From Pseudomonas psychrophila (GTDB taxonomy: Bacteria; Pseudomonadota; Gammaproteobacteria; Pseudomonadales; Pseudomonadaceae): a stretch of 64,000 nucleotides of DNA. The stretch spans positions 558,001-622,000 of the forward strand of contig NZ_JYKZ01000001.1 in assembly GCF_001043005.1 (NCBI RefSeq). The letters run 5' to 3'. Below the pieces are notes generated by a model, which did not search any database, was not told the DNA's origin, and saw nothing but the letters and a program-made list of their open reading frames with translations. Made by a program: the position numbers and the translations under genes. Shown piece by piece: positions 1 to 8,810 of the stretch; within the stretch, counting starts at the first letter, position 1, and every line of letters begins with the position of its first letter.

Positions 1-1779
1 CCGTGACCAAAGTCGCTTGAAGTAACCCTTGTTCGGGTCGCGACTAAAGAAGCTGCCCCACAACCCTTGCAACGCCATCGGAATCACCGGCACCGGCGTG
101 CGTTCCAGAATCCGCGTCACTCCCGCCTTGAACTCATTGATCTGACCATCGGTGGTGAGTTTGCCCTCAGGGAAGATGCACACCAACTCGCCATCGTTCA
201 GATACCGGGCAATCCTGTCGAACGCCTGCTCGTAGATCGCCTCGTCTTCGCCACGTCCGGCAATCGGAATCGTGCCCGCTGTGCGGAAGATAAAGTTCAG
301 CACTGGCAGGTTGTAGATTTTGTAATACATCACAAAACGAATCGGACGGCGTACCGCGCCGCCAATCAGCAGTGCATCCACAAACGATACGTGGTTACAC
401 ACCAATAACGCCGCGCCTTCATCCGGGATGAGATCCAGGTGCTTGTGTTGCACGCGGTACATGGAATGGCTGAGCAGCCAGATCATGAAGCGCATGCTGA
501 ACTCAGGAACGATTTTGAAGATGTAAGTGTTGACCGCGATGTTCATCAACGACACCACGAGAAACAACTCGGGAATCGTCAACTTGGCCACGCTCAGCAA
601 CAGGATGGTGACGAGCGCCGACACCACCATAAACAGCGCATTGAGGATGTTGTTGGCGGCAATGACCCGCGCCCGCTCACTTTCGGAGGTCCGGGACTGA
701 ATCAGTGCGTACAGCGGCACTATATAGAAGCCACCAAACACACCCAGTCCGAGAATATCGAACAACACCCACCAGGCCTGACTGAACCCCAGCACGCCCA
801 GCCAATCGTTGGTCTGAATGTTTTGTGGCATCAGCCCCGAATGCCACCACAGCAGCAGGCCAAACACGGTCAGCCCAAATGAGCCAAAGGGCACCAGGCC
901 AATCTCGACCTTGCGCCCTGAAAGCTTCTCGCACAGCAGCGATCCCAGGGCGATACCCACCGAAAACACAGTGAGTATCAGCGTCACCACGGTCTCGTCG
1001 CCATACAGCCAGTCTTTGGCATAGGCCGGGATCTGCGTCAGGTAAATCGCGCCCACAAACCAGAACCACGAATTGCCCACTACAGAGCGCGACACGGCAG
1101 GCGTCTGATTCAGCCCCATGCGCAGGGTGGCCCAGGACTCGCTGAAAATATTCCAGTTCAAACGAAGCTGCGGCGTATCAGCAGGCGCGGCTGGAATGGC
1201 GCGGCTGGCCAGGTACCCCAACACTGCCACCGCAATGATCACTACCGAGACTATTACTGTGTAATTACTGGACGACAGCATGATTCCGGCACCAATAGTG
1301 CCCGCCAAAATTGACAGAAAAGTGCCCATTTCGACCAGACCATTACCACCGACCAACTCTTCCTCACGCAGGGTTTGCGGCAGGATCGAATATTTCACCG
1401 GCCCGAACAGTGCCGAATGTGTGCCCATGGCAAACAAGGCAACCAGCATCAAGGCCAGATGATCAAAGGCAAACCCTATGGCCGCGACGATCATGATCGC
1501 GATTTCACCCAACTTGATCAGACGTATCAGGCGATCCTTGGGGTATTTTTCACCGAACTGCCCAGCCAGCGCCGAGAACAGAAAAAACGGCACGATGAAA
1601 AGCAGCGCACAGAGGTTGACCCAAATCCCCCTATCACCCTCGATGTTCAACTTATAAAGGATGGCCAGAATCAGGGATTGCTTGAACAGGTTGTCATTGA
1701 GAGCGCCCAGGGACTGGGTCACGAAAAAGGGCAGGAAGCGACGCTTGCTTAGCAAACTGAATTGCGAGGGGTGGCTCAT
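1..1779 (-). CDS. MFS transporter fused to PlsC-type acyltransferase (lysophospholipid flippase/acyltransferase), 3' end outside window
   Basis: The reading frame opens at ATG 1779 (MSHPSQFSLLSKRRFLPFF) and runs off the left edge, so about 593 residues are visible and the C-terminus is missing. The first 400 or so residues are an MFS membrane domain with the LplT-type start (SLGALNDNLFKQ). It is followed by a glycerolipid acyltransferase domain with the NHxxxxD motif (NHVSFVD), the FPEG motif (FPEGKLT) and the PVIPMALQGLWGS block. From family knowledge, such fusions flip lyso-phospholipids across the inner membrane and re-acylate them. Substrate specificity cannot be read here. It is transcribed away from the TDT gene, with a long inverted repeat in the gap between them. 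The fusion call is firm; the exact lipid substrate is inferred. Confidence 0.88.
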   Translation of the reverse strand, partial: MSHPSQFSLLSKRRFLPFFVTQSLGALNDNLFKQSLILAILYKLNIEGDRGIWVNLCALLFIVPFFLFSALAGQFGEKYPKDRLIRLIKLGEIAIMIVAAIGFAFDHLALMLVALFAMGTHSALFGPVKYSILPQTLREEELVGGNGLVEMGTFLSILAGTIGAGIMLSSSNYTVIVSVVIIAVAVLGYLASRAIPAAPADTPQLRLNWNIFSESWATLRMGLNQTPAVSRSVVGNSWFWFVGAIYLTQIPAYAKDWLYGDETVVTLILTVFSVGIALGSLLCEKLSGRKVEIGLVPFGSFGLTVFGLLLWWHSGLMPQNIQTNDWLGVLGFSQAWWVLFDILGLGVFGGFYIVPLYALIQSRTSESERARVIAANNILNALFMVVSALVTILLLSVAKLTIPELFLVVSLMNIAVNTYIFKIVPEFSMRFMIWLLSHSMYRVQHKHLDLIPDEGAALLVCNHVSFVDALLIGGAVRRPIRFVMYYKIYNLPVLNFIFRTAGTIPIAGRGEDEAIYEQAFDRIARYLNDGELVCIFPEGKLTTDGQINEFKAGVTRILERTPVPVIPMALQGLWGSFFSRDPNKGYFKRLWSR

Positions 1780-1850
1780 CGTCCATGTACTCACGTTGCG
1801 CTGATAGGCTTTCTCTTTGGAGGGCCGTTGTAACACTCAGGACACAACCT

Positions 1851-1908
1851 TGCTCGGGTTCTGTTTGCGGTTACACCTAATTCGGCGTTTTCCCACAGAA
1901 CCCGAGCA
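1851..1908. repeat. 14-bp perfect inverted repeat with 30-nt loop
   Basis: TGCTCGGGTTCTGT at 1851-1864 is exactly reverse-complementary to ACAGAACCCGAGCA at 1895-1908. It lies in the 135-bp gap between two minus-strand genes, just past the stop of the TDT exporter gene. No T-run follows on the minus strand, so it is not a classical intrinsic terminator. It could be an RNA-stabilising stem, a Rho-independent-like end or a decayed mobile repeat. Confidence 0.6.
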
Positions 1909-1914
1909 CAAATT

Positions 1915-3066
1915 TTACTTCTTCAAGCCTGCAATACACGGCGACACAAATAGCTCGCCACGATAAGCGCCTTGCACCGTGCGAGTCCCCACCAGCAGCC
2001 ACATCAGCGCCAGCGCCACCACCAGCACACAACCGGCCACATCAAAGAAGGTCAGCTGCAGCATGCTGCCCAGGCGCAAGGTGGCCAGCGAGTACACGCC
2101 CAGCGGGAAGGTAAAGCCCCACCAGCCCAGATTGAACGGGATTCCCGAGCGGAAGTAACGAATCGTGATCAGCGCCGCGATAACGATCCACCACAAGCCA
2201 ACGCCCCACAAAATAACCCCGGAGATCAGCCCCAGACCTTCCGCGATTTCACCGATCCGCGCCAGGCCATTGGCGGCAAAAATCGCCGGCGCATCGGCCC
2301 CCAGCAACAACAAGCCCAGGGCGCCGGTGCCAATAGGCCCCAAGGCCAACCAGCTGGAAGCCGCCATGCTCTCGTGAGGCAACTTATGCAGCGCCATGCG
2401 CAGGATCAAAATGGTCAAAATACTGAACGCCACCGGCACCGAAAATGCCCACAGCACATAGCTGGTAATCAGCACGTGGAACTGCGCGGCAGTATCCGTC
2501 AGATAAGGCGCCAACAGCCCGCCACTGGCCGCCGCGACTTCTGCTGCGACTACCGGCAACAGCCAGACAGCGGTCATCTGGTCAATGCTGTGATCCTGGC
2601 GGGTGAACATCAGATAAGGGATCAGCACTCCGCAGCCCAGCGCCATAGCCACATCAATCCACCACAGCACCTCGGCCACCTGCACCATTTCGCCGCCCCA
2701 GCGTGGCACGCCGAACACCAGAAAGCCGTTAATAATGGTCGCCAGGCCCATAGGAATGGTGCCGAAGAACATCGACACCGTGGAGTGTCCGAAAATGCGT
2801 CGGGCCTCGTCGAAGTAAAGCATCCAGCGCGCGCCATACAGCACGCTGAACAGGATGAACAAACCGATATTGAACAGCCATAGCCCCTCGGCAAAGGCAC
2901 GCAGGCCAGGGATATGCACTGGTAACTGAGCCAGCGCCAGCGCCAAAACCCCCGTCCCCATGGTCGCGGCAAACCAGTTGGGTGTGAACTGGCGGATCAC
3001 TTCGCGCGGGTGCTGCAAGTGGCTAAAGGGCCGAAAACCGGCATTGGCTTTGTTAGGGCAAGTCAT
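1915..3066 (-). CDS. TDT/SLAC1 family anion exporter (TehA/sulfite exporter-like)
   Basis: A 383-residue integral membrane protein with about ten hydrophobic segments. The N-terminal FTPNWFAATMGTGVLALAL block is characteristic of the tellurite-resistance/dicarboxylate transporter (TDT) family, which includes TehA, Mae1, the sulfite pump Ssu1 and plant SLAC1. Members move small anions such as sulfite, malate or nitrate through a five-fold hairpin pore. A strong ribosome site (AGGAGG about 6 nt before ATG 3066) fixes the start. The upstream region holds a 21-bp palindrome that looks like an operator. The function as an anion exporter is well supported; a sulfite role is only one possibility. 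Confidence 0.85.
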   Translation of the reverse strand: MTCPNKANAGFRPFSHLQHPREVIRQFTPNWFAATMGTGVLALALAQLPVHIPGLRAFAEGLWLFNIGLFILFSVLYGARWMLYFDEARRIFGHSTVSMFFGTIPMGLATIINGFLVFGVPRWGGEMVQVAEVLWWIDVAMALGCGVLIPYLMFTRQDHSIDQMTAVWLLPVVAAEVAAASGGLLAPYLTDTAAQFHVLITSYVLWAFSVPVAFSILTILILRMALHKLPHESMAASSWLALGPIGTGALGLLLLGADAPAIFAANGLARIGEIAEGLGLISGVILWGVGLWWIVIAALITIRYFRSGIPFNLGWWGFTFPLGVYSLATLRLGSMLQLTFFDVAGCVLVVALALMWLLVGTRTVQGAYRGELFVSPCIAGLKK

Positions 3067-3381
3067 GGGTTCCTCCTGTTCCTCATATGAGGTAGGACTA
3101 GAGTAGAACCAAATCGAATATCTATATAACGGGTAATTTCTCTAACTGTTATCTATTTAATAGATAACGCAGAATATCCTGAACTCAAGCACGCCACGCC
3201 CGATTCATACTCTTTTCCACCGCCCACCGCCCACCGCCTCACAGACGGCACAAAGGCCAAACCTGTAACTGCGACACCAGGCCGCGCTCAGACCATCGTC
3301 GACACTGACGCGCCCCGAACATCATGCGAGACTAGCTTCCCGCAGCCGGATTGCTCGGGTCTTACACGCTCAGGAGTGTCC
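3067..3381. promoter_or_regulatory. Divergent regulatory region with a 21-bp perfect palindrome
   Basis: This 315-bp region separates the divergent TDT exporter and mxtR genes. At 3148-3168 two 9-nt arms, GTTATCTAT and ATAGATAAC, flank TTA and form a perfect palindrome about 80 nt upstream of the exporter start. A related half, ATATCTATATAAC, lies at about 3118-3130. A second palindrome, CCTCATATGAGG, is at 3081-3092. The arrangement is typical of a dimeric repressor or LysR-type activator site acting on the exporter. No regulator gene is adjacent in the window. Confidence 0.5.
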
Positions 3382-6300
3382 ATGTCGTTGTCCAGCGGGC
3401 TTATCGCCGCCGTCGCCCTCGCCTATATGGCCATCATGTTCGCCATTGCCTTCTATGGTGACCGGCGCAGCAAACCGCTGCCGCCGCGGGTTCGCGCGTG
3501 GGTCTATAGCCTGTCGCTGGCGGTTTACTGCACCAGCTGGACGTTCTTTGGCGCCGTCGGTCAGGCCGCCGAGCAGCTCTGGGCGTTCCTGCCGATTTAC
3601 CTGGGGCCTGTGCTGCTGCTGGTATGCGCGCCCTGGGTGCTGCAAAAGATGGTGATGATCAGCAAGCAAGAGAACATCACATCGATTGCAGACTTTATCG
3701 CCGCCCGCTACGGCAAATCCCAGTCGCTGGCGATTGTGGTGGCACTGATCTGCCTGGTGGGTGTACTGCCTTATATCGCCCTGCAGCTCAAAGGCATTGT
3801 GCTCGGGGTTAACCTGCTGATCGGAGCAGGCGCCGACGCTACCGGCTCACGGGTCGAGGACACGGCACTGATCGTGACGCTGGTACTGGCACTGTTCACC
3901 ATACTGTTTGGTACGCGCAACCTCGACGCCACCGAGCACCACCGGGGCATGGTGCTGGCAATTGCCTTTGAGTCGCTGGTCAAACTGTTCGCATTTCTCG
4001 CCGTGGGCGCCTTTGTGACCTATGGCCTGTATGACGGTTTCGACGACCTCTTCAATCAGGCCATGCTCGCCCCGCGACTCGAACAGTACTGGAAGGAAAC
4101 TATCAATTGGCCTTCGATGGTGGTCCAGACCGGCGTGGCCATGATGGCGATCATATGCCTGCCCCGACAGTTCCACGTGACGGTGGTTGAGAACATCGAG
4201 CCCCAAGACCTGCAACTGGCCAAATGGGTGTTCCCGGCGTACCTGATTCTGGCGGGCCTGTTCGTCGTACCGATTGCTCTGGCAGGTCAAATGTTACTGC
4301 CCAGCTCAGTTTTGCCTGACTCGTTCGTGATCAGCCTGCCCCTGGCTCAGGCTCATCCGGCGCTGGCCTTGCTGGCTTTTATTGGCGGGGCATCGGCGGC
4401 CACCGGCATGGTGATCGTTGCCAGTGTCGCGCTGTCGACAATGGTCTCCAACGACATGCTTCTGCCGTGGCTACTGCGGCATAAGAACGCCGAGCGCCCG
4501 TTCGAAGTGTTCCGTCACTGGATGCTTTCGGTTCGTCGCGTATCGATTGTGGTGATTTTGTTGCTGGCTTATGTCAGCTACCGCCTGTTGGGTTCGACCG
4601 CCAGCCTTGCCACCATCGGCCAGATCGCCTTCGCTGCCGTCACTCAACTGGCCCCGGCCATGCTCGGCGCCCTGTACTGGAAGCAGGCCAACCGTCGCGG
4701 GGTTTTTGCCGGCTTGGCTACGGGCACCTTTATCTGGTTTTACACCCTGGTACTGCCGATCATCGCCCACAGCTTTGGTTGGCACTTGAGCCACTTCCCG
4801 GGGCTGGCGTGGTTGCACAGCAATCCGCTGGGCCTGTCGATCACCCCGCTGACCCAAGGTGTGGTGCTGTCGCTGGCCGGCAACTTCACCCTGTTTGCAT
4901 GGGTCTCGGTGTTGTCGCGTACCCGAGTATCAGAACACTGGCAGGCCGGGCGCTTTATCGGCCAGGAACTGAGTAGCCACCCCAGCGGCCGCTCCATGCT
5001 CTCGGTACAGGTCAACGACCTGCTTGCCCTCGCGGCGCGCTTTGTCGGTGAAGAACGCGCCCATCAGAGTTTTATTCGCTTCGCGTACCGTCAGGGCAAG
5101 GGCTTTAACCCCAACCAAAACGCCAATGGCGAGTGGATCGCCCATACCGAACGGCTATTGGCCGGGGTACTCGGCGCGTCTTCTACCCGCGCAGTAGTAA
5201 AAGCGGCCATTGAAGGACGCGAAATGCAGCTGGAAGACGTCGTACGTATTGCCGATGAAGCGTCGGAAGTGCTGCAGTTCAACCGTGCCTTGCTTCAGGG
5301 CGCGATTGAGAACATCACCCAGGGCATCAGCGTGGTTGACCAGTCACTCAAACTGGTGGCCTGGAATCGCCGCTATCTGGAACTGTTCAACTACCCCGAC
5401 GGCCTTATCAGCGTGGGCCGCCCGATTGCAGACATCATTCGTCACAATGCTGAACGCGGCCTGTGCGGCCCCGGCGAAGCTGAAGTGCATGTGGCTCGCC
5501 GCCTGCACTGGATGCGTCAGGGCCGGGCGCACACCTCTGAACGGCTGTTCCCCAATGGCCGAGTGATCGAGCTGATCGGCAACCCCATGCCGGGCGGCGG
5601 TTTCGTGATGAGTTTTACCGACATTACCGCGTTCCGCGAAGCCGAGCAGGCGCTCACCGAGGCCAATGAAGGCCTGGAACAACGGGTAGCCGAGCGCACG
5701 TTTGAACTGTCGCAACTGAATCAGGCGCTGACCGAAGCCAAAGGCGTGGCCGAAACAGCCAGCCAATCCAAAACCCGGTTCCTGGCTGCCGTCAGCCATG
5801 ACCTGATGCAACCAATGAACGCTGCACGGCTGTTCTCCGCTGCTCTCTCTCACCAGGAAGAGGGCTTGAGCGCGGAAGCTCAGAAACTGGTGCAGCATCT
5901 GGACAGTTCATTGCGCTCCGCAGAAGACCTGATCAGTGACCTACTGGATATTTCGCGCCTGGAAAACGGCAAGATCACCCCCGACCTCAAACCTTTCGCC
6001 ATTAACGATCTGTTTGAAACCCTCGGCAATGAATTCACCGCCCAGGCACAGGAACAGGGCTTGAACTTTAGAGTTCGGGGCAGCCGTGTGCGGGTCAACA
6101 GCGACATCAAGTTACTGCGGCGTATCTTGCAGAACTTCCTGACTAACGCCTTTCGCTACGCCAAAGGCCCCGTATTGCTGGGTGTACGACGACGCGGCGG
6201 CGAACTGTGCCTTGAGGTGTGGGACCGCGGGCCGGGTATCCCGGAAGACAAACTGCAGGTCATTTTTGAAGAGTTCAAACGCCTCGATAGCCACCAGACC

Positions 6301-6852
6301 CGCGCCGAAAAAGGCTTGGGCCTGGGCTTGGCGATTGCCGACGGCTTGTGCCAGGTGCTCGGCCACACCCTGCAAGTACGCTCATGGCCCGGCTTTGGCA
6401 GCGTGTTCAGCGTCAGCGTGCCGATGGCGAAGAGCCAGGCGGCGCCACAGCCCGTCGCTGCCGAGCAGAATGGACAACCACTGGCAGGCGCTCAAGTGCT
6501 GTGTGTCGATAATGAAGACAGCATCCTGATTGGCATGCAGAGCCTGCTCACACGCTGGGGCTGCCGCGTGTGGACGGCACGCAACCGCGAAGAGTGCGCC
6601 GCACTGCTCAACGAAGGCGTGCGGCCGCAACTGGTACTGGTTGACTATCACCTGGATGATGGCGAGGTCGGGACAGAACTGATGGGCTGGCTGCGAACAC
6701 AGTTGGGCGAACCGGTCCCGGGCGTGGTGATCAGCGCCGATGGCCGCCCGGAGATGATTGCACAGGTGCATGCCGCAGGCCTTGAATACCTGCCTAAGCC
6801 GGTTAAGCCTGCGGTTCTGCGAGCGCTGCTGAGCAGGCATGTGCCGCTCTGA
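3382..6852 (+). CDS. mxtR: Transporter-like hybrid sensor histidine kinase/response regulator MxtR (CrbS type)
   Basis: About 1,156 residues. Residues 1-500 form a sodium:solute symporter (SSS/PutP-like) membrane domain. A PAS domain (about 625-740) and a coiled-coil linker follow. Next come a HisKA domain with phosphoacceptor His806 in AVSHDLMQP, an HATPase with an N-box (NFLTNAFRYA) and GLGLGLAI, and a C-terminal receiver domain with Asp1088 in LVDYHLDDG. This architecture and length match P. aeruginosa PA3271 (MxtR) and the CrbS kinases, which act with ErdR/CrbR to control acetate assimilation (acs, actP). ATG 3382 was chosen because AGGAG ends 5 nt upstream; an in-frame GTG at 3376 overlaps that site. 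The partner regulator is not in this window. Confidence 0.85.
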   Translation: MSLSSGLIAAVALAYMAIMFAIAFYGDRRSKPLPPRVRAWVYSLSLAVYCTSWTFFGAVGQAAEQLWAFLPIYLGPVLLLVCAPWVLQKMVMISKQENITSIADFIAARYGKSQSLAIVVALICLVGVLPYIALQLKGIVLGVNLLIGAGADATGSRVEDTALIVTLVLALFTILFGTRNLDATEHHRGMVLAIAFESLVKLFAFLAVGAFVTYGLYDGFDDLFNQAMLAPRLEQYWKETINWPSMVVQTGVAMMAIICLPRQFHVTVVENIEPQDLQLAKWVFPAYLILAGLFVVPIALAGQMLLPSSVLPDSFVISLPLAQAHPALALLAFIGGASAATGMVIVASVALSTMVSNDMLLPWLLRHKNAERPFEVFRHWMLSVRRVSIVVILLLAYVSYRLLGSTASLATIGQIAFAAVTQLAPAMLGALYWKQANRRGVFAGLATGTFIWFYTLVLPIIAHSFGWHLSHFPGLAWLHSNPLGLSITPLTQGVVLSLAGNFTLFAWVSVLSRTRVSEHWQAGRFIGQELSSHPSGRSMLSVQVNDLLALAARFVGEERAHQSFIRFAYRQGKGFNPNQNANGEWIAHTERLLAGVLGASSTRAVVKAAIEGREMQLEDVVRIADEASEVLQFNRALLQGAIENITQGISVVDQSLKLVAWNRRYLELFNYPDGLISVGRPIADIIRHNAERGLCGPGEAEVHVARRLHWMRQGRAHTSERLFPNGRVIELIGNPMPGGGFVMSFTDITAFREAEQALTEANEGLEQRVAERTFELSQLNQALTEAKGVAETASQSKTRFLAAVSHDLMQPMNAARLFSAALSHQEEGLSAEAQKLVQHLDSSLRSAEDLISDLLDISRLENGKITPDLKPFAINDLFETLGNEFTAQAQEQGLNFRVRGSRVRVNSDIKLLRRILQNFLTNAFRYAKGPVLLGVRRRGGELCLEVWDRGPGIPEDKLQVIFEEFKRLDSHQTRAEKGLGLGLAIADGLCQVLGHTLQVRSWPGFGSVFSVSVPMAKSQAAPQPVAAEQNGQPLAGAQVLCVDNEDSILIGMQSLLTRWGCRVWTARNREECAALLNEGVRPQLVLVDYHLDDGEVGTELMGWLRTQLGEPVPGVVISADGRPEMIAQVHAAGLEYLPKPVKPAVLRALLSRHVPL

Positions 6853-6916
6853 CAGCGAAGGGAGGGGGCTAAACTTGTGGGAGCATGCTTGATCCCATAA
6901 ACCCCATCTCCAGCTC

Positions 6917-8395
6917 TTATTCCGCTGGATGGGCCACGCCATCAACGTCGGTCATGGCCCGCTCCAGCAAGTCGGCAGGCAAGCTTTTACTGGCCCTTGC
7001 GCCCAGCAACTTGAGCTGTTCGCTGCGACTAACCAGATTCCCTCGCCCTTCAGTGAGCTTGTTTCGGGCTGAACTGTAGGCCTTGTCCAGCTGCTGAAGG
7101 CGATTGCCTACCTCATCCAGATCCTGAATAAACAGTACGAATTTGTCGTAGAGCCAGCCTGCGCGCTCGGCAATTTCACGGGCATTCTGGCCTTGGCGCT
7201 CCTGCTTCCAGAGGCTGTCAATCACCCGCAAGGTGGCAAGCAGTGTGGTAGGGCTGACGATCACGATATGACGATCGAAAGCCTCTTGAAACAGGTTTGG
7301 TTCGGCTTGCAACGCCGCCGAAAAGGCGGCCTCGATTGGTACGAACAACAGCACGAAATCCAGGCTGTGAAGCCCTTCCAGGCGTTTGTAGTCTTTGCCG
7401 GCAAGCCCCTTTACATGATTGCGCAGGGACAACACGTGCTGTTTGAGTGCCGCTTGCCCAATCACGTCGTCCTCTGCACTGACGTACTGTTGATACGCCG
7501 TCAGGCTGACCTTGGAGTCGACTACAACCTGCTTGTCACCCGGCAACATGATCAGCACGTCGGGCTGGAAACGCTCGCCGTCGGGCCCCTTGAGGTTCAC
7601 CTGGGTCTGGTATTCGCGACCTTTCTCAAGCCCTGCATGCTCAAGAACCCGCTCCAGAATCAACTCACCCCAGTTACCCTGGGTTTTCTGGCCTTTCAAG
7701 GCCCGCGTCAGGTTGGTCGCCTCATCACTCAGGCGCAGGTTCAATTGCTGCAAGCGCTCAAGCTCTTTGCCAAGGGAGAAACGCTCACGCGATTCCTGCT
7801 GATAGCTTTCCTCAACGCGCTTTTCAAACGACTGGATACGTTCTTTCAGCGGATCGAGCAGTTGCCCTAGGCGCTCATTGCTGGTTTCGGCGAAGCGCTG
7901 CTCACGCTCATCAAAGATCTTGCCCGCCAGCTCGGCAAATTGCGCCCGCAGTTCATCCCTTGAACCTTGCAGGTCATTGAGTCGCTGCTGATGGCTGTCT
8001 TGCTGTTCGCGTAACTCGGCAGCCAGCGCAGACGCATGAGCATCCAGGCGACGCAGCTCGACTTCTTTTTGATTGCGCTCCAGGTTCCAGGCGTGGGCAG
8101 CATCGCGTCCATTATCGCGCTCCACCTGCAACAACTCAACCTCTCGACGCAGCGCGGCCAGTTCGGCCTGCTTGGCTGCATTGGCCTGCCCCAGATCACT
8201 GACTTCGTCGCGGCACGCATCCAGCTGGGCACTCAAGCCTTCCTGGGCCAGTTGCGCAGTGTTCAAACGCTCGCTGAGCAACGCAAGCTCAGCGTGATGA
8301 CCACTGGCACGACGCTGCAACTGCCAGATAAACGCCAGTAATGGCACGCTTGCTGCTGCCAGGCCAAGCAACAGACTGCTCAGATCCAGGGCCAT
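6917..8395 (-). CDS. rmuC: DNA recombination protein RmuC
   Basis: 492 residues: an N-terminal membrane anchor, a long coiled coil from about residue 25 to 215 rich in Glu, Leu and Gln, then the RmuC nuclease-like core with LKGQKTQGNWGEL and VVDSKVSLTAY, as in the PD-(D/E)XK-like fold. RmuC limits inversions at short inverted repeats in E. coli; the biochemical activity is only partly known. GGAGGGG immediately precedes ATG 8395. The gene is convergent with mxtR, separated by 64 bp that contain half of a REP-like sequence (GTGGGAGC). Confidence 0.92.
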   Translation of the reverse strand: MALDLSSLLLGLAAASVPLLAFIWQLQRRASGHHAELALLSERLNTAQLAQEGLSAQLDACRDEVSDLGQANAAKQAELAALRREVELLQVERDNGRDAAHAWNLERNQKEVELRRLDAHASALAAELREQQDSHQQRLNDLQGSRDELRAQFAELAGKIFDEREQRFAETSNERLGQLLDPLKERIQSFEKRVEESYQQESRERFSLGKELERLQQLNLRLSDEATNLTRALKGQKTQGNWGELILERVLEHAGLEKGREYQTQVNLKGPDGERFQPDVLIMLPGDKQVVVDSKVSLTAYQQYVSAEDDVIGQAALKQHVLSLRNHVKGLAGKDYKRLEGLHSLDFVLLFVPIEAAFSAALQAEPNLFQEAFDRHIVIVSPTTLLATLRVIDSLWKQERQGQNAREIAERAGWLYDKFVLFIQDLDEVGNRLQQLDKAYSSARNKLTEGRGNLVSRSEQLKLLGARASKSLPADLLERAMTDVDGVAHPAE

Positions 8396-8453
8396 AACCC
8401 CTCCACGCGAGGTAAAAGAGCAAGGGTAACCAACAGACAGCGCCGAAGACAGT

Positions 8454-8810
8454 TCAGTCTTCGGCCTTGCTCAATTCCTGCTGTGCCAGACGATCGCCAG
8501 CACGGGCCGCCTGACGCAACAATTCATGGCCGATACGCTGGTCGCGGGCGCTGCCGCATTCACGGCACATCAATTGCCCCAAACGACTCTGCGCAAGTAC
8601 TACACCCTGGCGCGCGGGCTGCTTGAGCAAATGTCCGGCAACGTGCTGAACGCTGGGGTTGGCACCCAGGCGCGGGTTATCCAGCAACCAGATGGCCACC
8701 CGCAAAGAAAAGCGTTTGGGGGCATCATTGGATGTATTTGAGCGAGTAACAGAGGAAGTAGCTGTGCGGAACTTCATACGACACTGTGGGCAGAACAGAA
8801 GGCGCGCCAC
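8454..8810 (-). CDS. Small zinc-ribbon / Sel1-like conserved protein
   Basis: 118 residues starting at GTG 8810, with AAGGAG 5 nt upstream. Two CxxC pairs (FCPQCRMKF near the N-terminus and MCRECGSARD in the second half) could bind one zinc. The region around AQSRLGQLMC and HELLRQAARAGDRLAQQEL resembles a worn Sel1/TPR-like repeat. The start matters: beginning at the internal Met would remove the first CxxC. It lies 58 bp upstream of rmuC on the same strand and may share its transcript. No function is recognised; a protein- or nucleic-acid-binding adaptor is a guess. Confidence 0.65.
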   Translation of the reverse strand: MARLLFCPQCRMKFRTATSSVTRSNTSNDAPKRFSLRVAIWLLDNPRLGANPSVQHVAGHLLKQPARQGVVLAQSRLGQLMCRECGSARDQRIGHELLRQAARAGDRLAQQELSKAED

